A stretch of 21,735 nt of DNA from Sphaeroforma arctica JP610. Lineage: Eukaryota; Opisthokonta; Ichthyosporea; Ichthyophonida. The translations under genes and the position numbers were made by a program. The stretch is taken from the NCBI RefSeq assembly GCF_001186125.1, contig NW_014040418.1, positions 112,125-133,859 on the forward strand, given 5' to 3'. The notes beneath the pieces were generated by a model. That model saw nothing but the letters and a program-made list of their open reading frames with translations. It searched no databases and had not been told where the DNA came from. This document shows positions 19,286-21,735 of the stretch, one piece after another (within the stretch, counting starts at the first letter, position 1; each line of letters starts with the position of its first letter).

Positions 19286-19684
19286 GGGTTTCACCACATA
19301 GCCGACCAGATACTGACACTGAGATGTCCAGAAATGGGCCATGTACTTGACGAGTCTTTCACAAATTGTTTTTCGTTGACCTGTGATACGTGTCCGCGTG
19401 GTAGTAACGAGTTCTGTGCTTTCTGTTGGAAAGGCTTCGGGCGGGAAACGCATGCGCACGTGCTGAAATGTCATCAGAATCCGAACCCGGGAAGGGTTTA
19501 CAACGCTTTAGATGTGTTTTACAAAATTAAGCGTGAGGAGCGGTCGCAACAACTGTAGAAGTACTGGGGTACGATCAAACTGGATGAAATGGCCAAGCAA
19601 AAGCTTACAGAACGGGTACATCCACTTCTGAACCAGCTGAAGCCAGAGGGTACATACAAATCCTTGGCAGATCTCGTGGGATGA
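19286..19684 (+). pseudogene. Zinc-binding (IBR-like) tail behind an in-frame stop
   Basis: The RING frame continues without shift after the TGA: GFHHIADQILTLRCPEMGHV, then FTNCFSLTCDTC, EFCAFCWKGFG and HAHVLKC. The Cys/His spacing is that of an IBR-like domain, as seen in RING-IBR ubiquitin ligases. A second stop (TAG 19556-19558) follows REERSQQL, and the helical tail KYWGTIKLDEMAKQKLTERV runs on to TGA 19682-19684. Conservation of sense across two stops shows that this was coding until recently. Copy L lacks the whole segment, which was removed by a deletion. Confidence 0.7.
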
Positions 19685-19836
19685 TTCATCCCTGCTGACA
19701 AAATTTTGGGTTGAGATATACGTTCCCAACCTACCTTACGCTAAAAAGTACCAATGATTTGTATTCGCCACGTTGCAACAAAGAACGTGGACCAATTGGT
19801 ATTCAAAGTATGAGTTTGTATATATAACTATATATC

Positions 19837-19842
19837 AATAAA
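19837..19842 (+). promoter_or_regulatory. Candidate poly(A) signal of copy R
   Basis: AATAAA about 155 bp after the final TGA at 19684, in a block conserved with the left arm (2579-2584). Confidence 0.5.
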
Positions 19843-20210
19843 GATCTCGAATTGTCCACCGAAAGATGGTAGGACAGTCGTTCATTGGACAGAGACGTAA
19901 AACGAAAAACAAATATGGCATAAATATAGTTTAGCCCAGAATGAGTATCTAGACATTTCAAGGAGTCTACGAGGGTGCTATGAGCTCTTGCCGTGTCGGT
20001 ACACTACACAAAGGGATGAAGAAACATTCACGATTGCCATAGCTTCTAGAACTATACTACGATGCACACTAGAGCTACACCAGAACCATAAGCAGTATAA
20101 AGTTTGAACTATGTTTCAGCTCGACCATTTTGCAGAATCTCTGATGTAGGAATGCAAGAGCTATTTATTAGAGAACATTTTGGGGTGATATTATATGACC
20201 AATATTAATA
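19843..20210. other. Intergenic stretch between convergent 3' ends
   Basis: It lies between copy R and the MPC gene. No gene is seen. It is well conserved with about 2205-2578 of the left arm; for example, AATGTTCTCTAATAAATAGC and GTATAGTTTAG-like blocks occur in both. The match is therefore from common origin of the arms and need not mean function. Confidence 0.5.
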
Positions 20211-20216
20211 TTTATT
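20211..20216 (-). promoter_or_regulatory. Candidate poly(A) signal of the MPC gene
   Basis: AATAAA on the minus strand, 34 bp after the MPC stop codon at 20252-20250. It is conserved in the left-arm fragment (1915-1920). Confidence 0.6.
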
Positions 20217-20249
20217 GCCTTATGACATAGCTCTCTGGTGCTGAACGAA

Positions 20250-20348
20250 TTAAATAACGCCGTCATACTTCATCTTTCGGTAAGCGTTGTAACCGTTGGA
20301 CGTGAGTAGTGCGATGTTCACAGCGCACAGAGCCTTGGAACCCGCATT
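20250..20348 (-). CDS. Mitochondrial pyruvate carrier subunit, last exon
   Basis: After a TGTAG acceptor the exon reads NAGSKALCAVNIALLTSNGY, then NAYRKMKYDGVI and TAA. It joins in phase 0 to the exon at 21103-20906 through a 557-bp intron (20905-20349). The AVN..L....G.NAYRK pattern corresponds to the third membrane helix and C-terminus of MPC proteins (SLFAVNFxVGxxGxxQLxR in MPC2). The encoded half is a typical short, hydrophobic carrier end. The exon is intact here, while its copy at 1783-1881 has a stop. Confidence 0.8.
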   Translation of the reverse strand, partial: NAGSKALCAVNIALLTSNGYNAYRKMKYDGVI

Positions 20349-20905
20349 CTACATTTTCGAGTATAAGGAATATATGGAGAAAGATTAGTTCGCAGATACA
20401 TGCATTAGCCTGACGTTGCAGCCATAAGTACTTTAACGATAAACACGATCGCTCAGAGTGAGACGTATGTTCAGTTGTCAGTAGTAGTTCGCTCTAAAAC
20501 CTATGCTGAAATGTAAGTGCAAAGTCAGCCGATATTGATCGCGTTGCCTACTAGAGATCCGACGAAATATTATACTCGAGAAACCACCATGATAGCACAC
20601 AGCCTGTCAATAGAAATTATTCGATTTCGAGCATCATAGCGACACACCCTTGAAGCTTAACTAAGACGTCGATCACAATAATACTGGCAAGTGTGGTAGA
20701 CAAACATCTATGTAGCAGCCTACGAGAATAACACAATACGCCAATATCGTATGATATATCGAAAAAGCACGCGAACTCTTCCACGACATAAATTTCTAAG
20801 CGAACATCTACAATATATCAGTTAAATCGCAGCAAGAATCGACACATGTTCAATTCAAATAAAACAATGGAAAAGCTACGCAGCATTGGGAGCGTCGAGC
20901 ATTAC

Positions 20906-21103
20906 CTGAGGTTGAATGATAGTAGCGTAGTACGACCATACTATTCCAGTGAATGTCAGCGACAAACTCTGATTCAGGTCCAACTTATCAACTGAAGGTT
21001 CTCCAGTGACGGCCTGAGTGAGGGGTACGATAGCTAGAGCCCACTTCCACAAAGGTGCACTGTTGGTGACATTGTTGACAAATGCAAAGCCTGGAACTGA
21101 TTT
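20906..21103 (-). CDS. Mitochondrial pyruvate carrier subunit, core exon
   Basis: A 66-codon phase-0 exon between TCTCACAG and a GTAATG donor. It carries the MPC signature: NSAPLWKWALAIVPLTQAV (family: APxxKWxLxxAGLxD), VDKLDLNQSLSLTFTGIVWS (family: EKLSxxQSxALxxTGxIWS) and YYATIIQPQ (family: RYSxVIxPK). MPC subunits form a heterodimer in the inner mitochondrial membrane that imports pyruvate into the matrix. The sequence looks nearer to MPC2 than MPC1 (LDLNQS, GIVWS). The first exon or exons, with the N-terminal helix, must lie above 21104, and I could not place them; the gene may run past the window edge. No damage is seen in these two exons. Confidence 0.85.
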
Positions 21104-21557
21104 CTGTGAGATTTATCGTAGAGAGTATGGTGTGAGACATAGCTAGGCGTCAGACTACGCACAAGATGAGGGAGCCGAGTTCAAACGCATAGAGGCTATA
21201 GAAACATGACTCATATACAGATATGTACGATTGAAGTCGATACGTATAAGGCTTACTTGTATAGTCGGAATTCGATTGAAACAAATGGACGTTCACAATA
21301 AACCATATCGAAAAGAGGCAAAAAGCTGGATGCGCATCGAACACACCATTTTGCTAAGTTTAATATATAGAATAAAATCAAGCGCCTGTTCTAGAAAAAG
21401 ATTTGTATGGCAAGTATTTTGTATTCTAAGACGAGATTTAACAGGTCAAATATCATTCAGTAGAACAAACAAAAATTTCTTTCAAGGAAAAAATATATAT
21501 GTTATACTACATATAAAACAGATAACGTATAAAAATCTCGATGTTGTCTTAAAATAG
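21104..21557. other. Upstream intron or 5' part of the MPC gene, not resolved
   Basis: It should contain MPC intron and perhaps its N-terminal exon on the minus strand. A minus-strand ATG at 21344 region opens a short hydrophobic frame and a GTAAGC donor lies near 21257, but the peptide does not resemble an MPC N-terminus clearly enough to call it. Confidence 0.3.
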
Positions 21558-21619
21558 AAATACACACACACTTACACACACACACACATATATATAAATA
21601 TATAAATATATATGTACAC

Positions 21620-21654
<35 letters not shown>

Positions 21655-21735
21655 TGTGTGTGCATGTGTGTATGATATATATATATACATATATAACAAA
21701 ATAAAATAAACAACACACACACACACCACACACAC
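21558..21735. repeat. (CA)n / (TA)n / (GT)n microsatellite
   Basis: Low-complexity runs of CA, TA and GT to the window end, including a TA run at about 21625-21651. Open frames across it (YIYIYI, CVCVCV) are artefacts of the repeat. Confidence 0.95.

Larger units (their letters stand above)
11062..19684 (+). pseudogene. Copy R: ankyrin / helical / kinase-like / RING-IBR-like gene, partly decayed
   Basis: Exons recognised: 11062-11160, about 11993-12130 (with an internal candidate intron), 12892-12990, 13608-13706, 14405-14509, 15730-15828 and 16401-16478 (ankyrin), about 16712/16732-17532 (helical), 17603-18328 and 18664 onward (kinase-like and RING-like). Seven ankyrin exons, most of them exactly one repeat in phase 0, make a regular array of about 230 residues. 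Breaks: no good acceptor for exon 2, an 8-nt loss between kinase and RING, TGA at 19283-19285 and TAG at 19556-19558. The order ankyrin, kinase, RING/IBR suggests a ubiquitin ligase with a kinase-like module, comparable in parts but not in order to plant KEG (RING-kinase-ankyrin). It may still be expressed as shorter products, for example an ankyrin-kinase protein ending at 18993. Confidence 0.7.
11062..20905 (+). repeat. Right arm of large inverted duplication (source locus)
   Basis: This is the plus-strand counterpart of 1215-9424. It carries copy R, its 3' flank, and the last exon plus most of the last intron of the MPC gene. Arm homology fades near 20905, inside or at the edge of that MPC intron, while the MPC gene itself continues to the right. 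That makes this arm the original context. It differs from the left arm by two extra tandem ankyrin exons, the 63-bp repeat and the junction-derived repeats, and it keeps the 3' zinc-binding tail. Confidence 0.85.

Noticed and set aside
2682-19684. Stop-codon reassignment as explanation for in-frame stops
   Set aside because: All three stop codons interrupt conserved sequence, and frame changes occur as well; decay is simpler.
21502-21735. Minus-strand frames rich in Tyr/Ile and Cys/Val
   Set aside because: Pure translation of CA/TA microsatellite.

Overview
This window is nuclear DNA from a eukaryote. It has short exons with clean GT..AG borders (mostly GTGAGT or GTAAGC donors), introns from about 55 bp to over 1 kb, AATAAA signals behind 3' ends, and (TA)n/(CA)n microsatellites. 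No bacterial operons, rRNA, tRNA, CRISPR array or virus-like element was seen. The exon and intron style and the repeat-rich signalling proteins suggest a unicellular protist. An ichthyosporean-like holozoan is my guess, at low confidence.

The window is dominated by one large inverted duplication. Two paralogous multi-exon genes lie head to head: copy L on the minus strand (first exon near 9424, last near 2682) and copy R on the plus strand (first exon 11062, last near 19684). Between them is a 1.6-kb spacer with a 7 x 30 bp minisatellite. Homology between the arms runs past both 3' ends into the neighbouring gene. On the right, a mitochondrial pyruvate carrier (MPC) gene converges on copy R, with two exons at 21103-20906 and 20348-20250. 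On the left, only the last MPC exon and part of the preceding intron were copied (1215-1881), and that exon carries a stop. The right arm is therefore the source locus and the left arm the derived inverted copy.

Both paralogs encode the same unusual layout: an N-terminal ankyrin array in which most repeats are a separate phase-0 exon of 33-35 codons, then an unrecognised alpha-helical segment, a degenerate protein-kinase-like domain, and a RING/IBR-like cysteine module. Both copies look decayed, in different ways. L has lost the catalytic Asp (HCN for HCD), has two in-frame TAA codons and at least two phase errors, and its 3' part is deleted. R keeps the HCD motif but has lost a RING cysteine and the kinase-RING reading frame, and has two stops in the zinc-binding tail.

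Copy R also shows intron and exon remodelling. A 63-bp segment is present twice without a mismatch; the second copy is flanked by a 9-bp direct repeat inside an ankyrin exon and can be removed as a 72-nt phase-0 GT..AG intron, which makes it a candidate intron birth. Next to it is a tandem repeat built from an exon-intron junction, and further on an ankyrin exon duplicated together with its introns. Stretches not listed as genes are introns, the spacer, or flanks with no recognisable gene.
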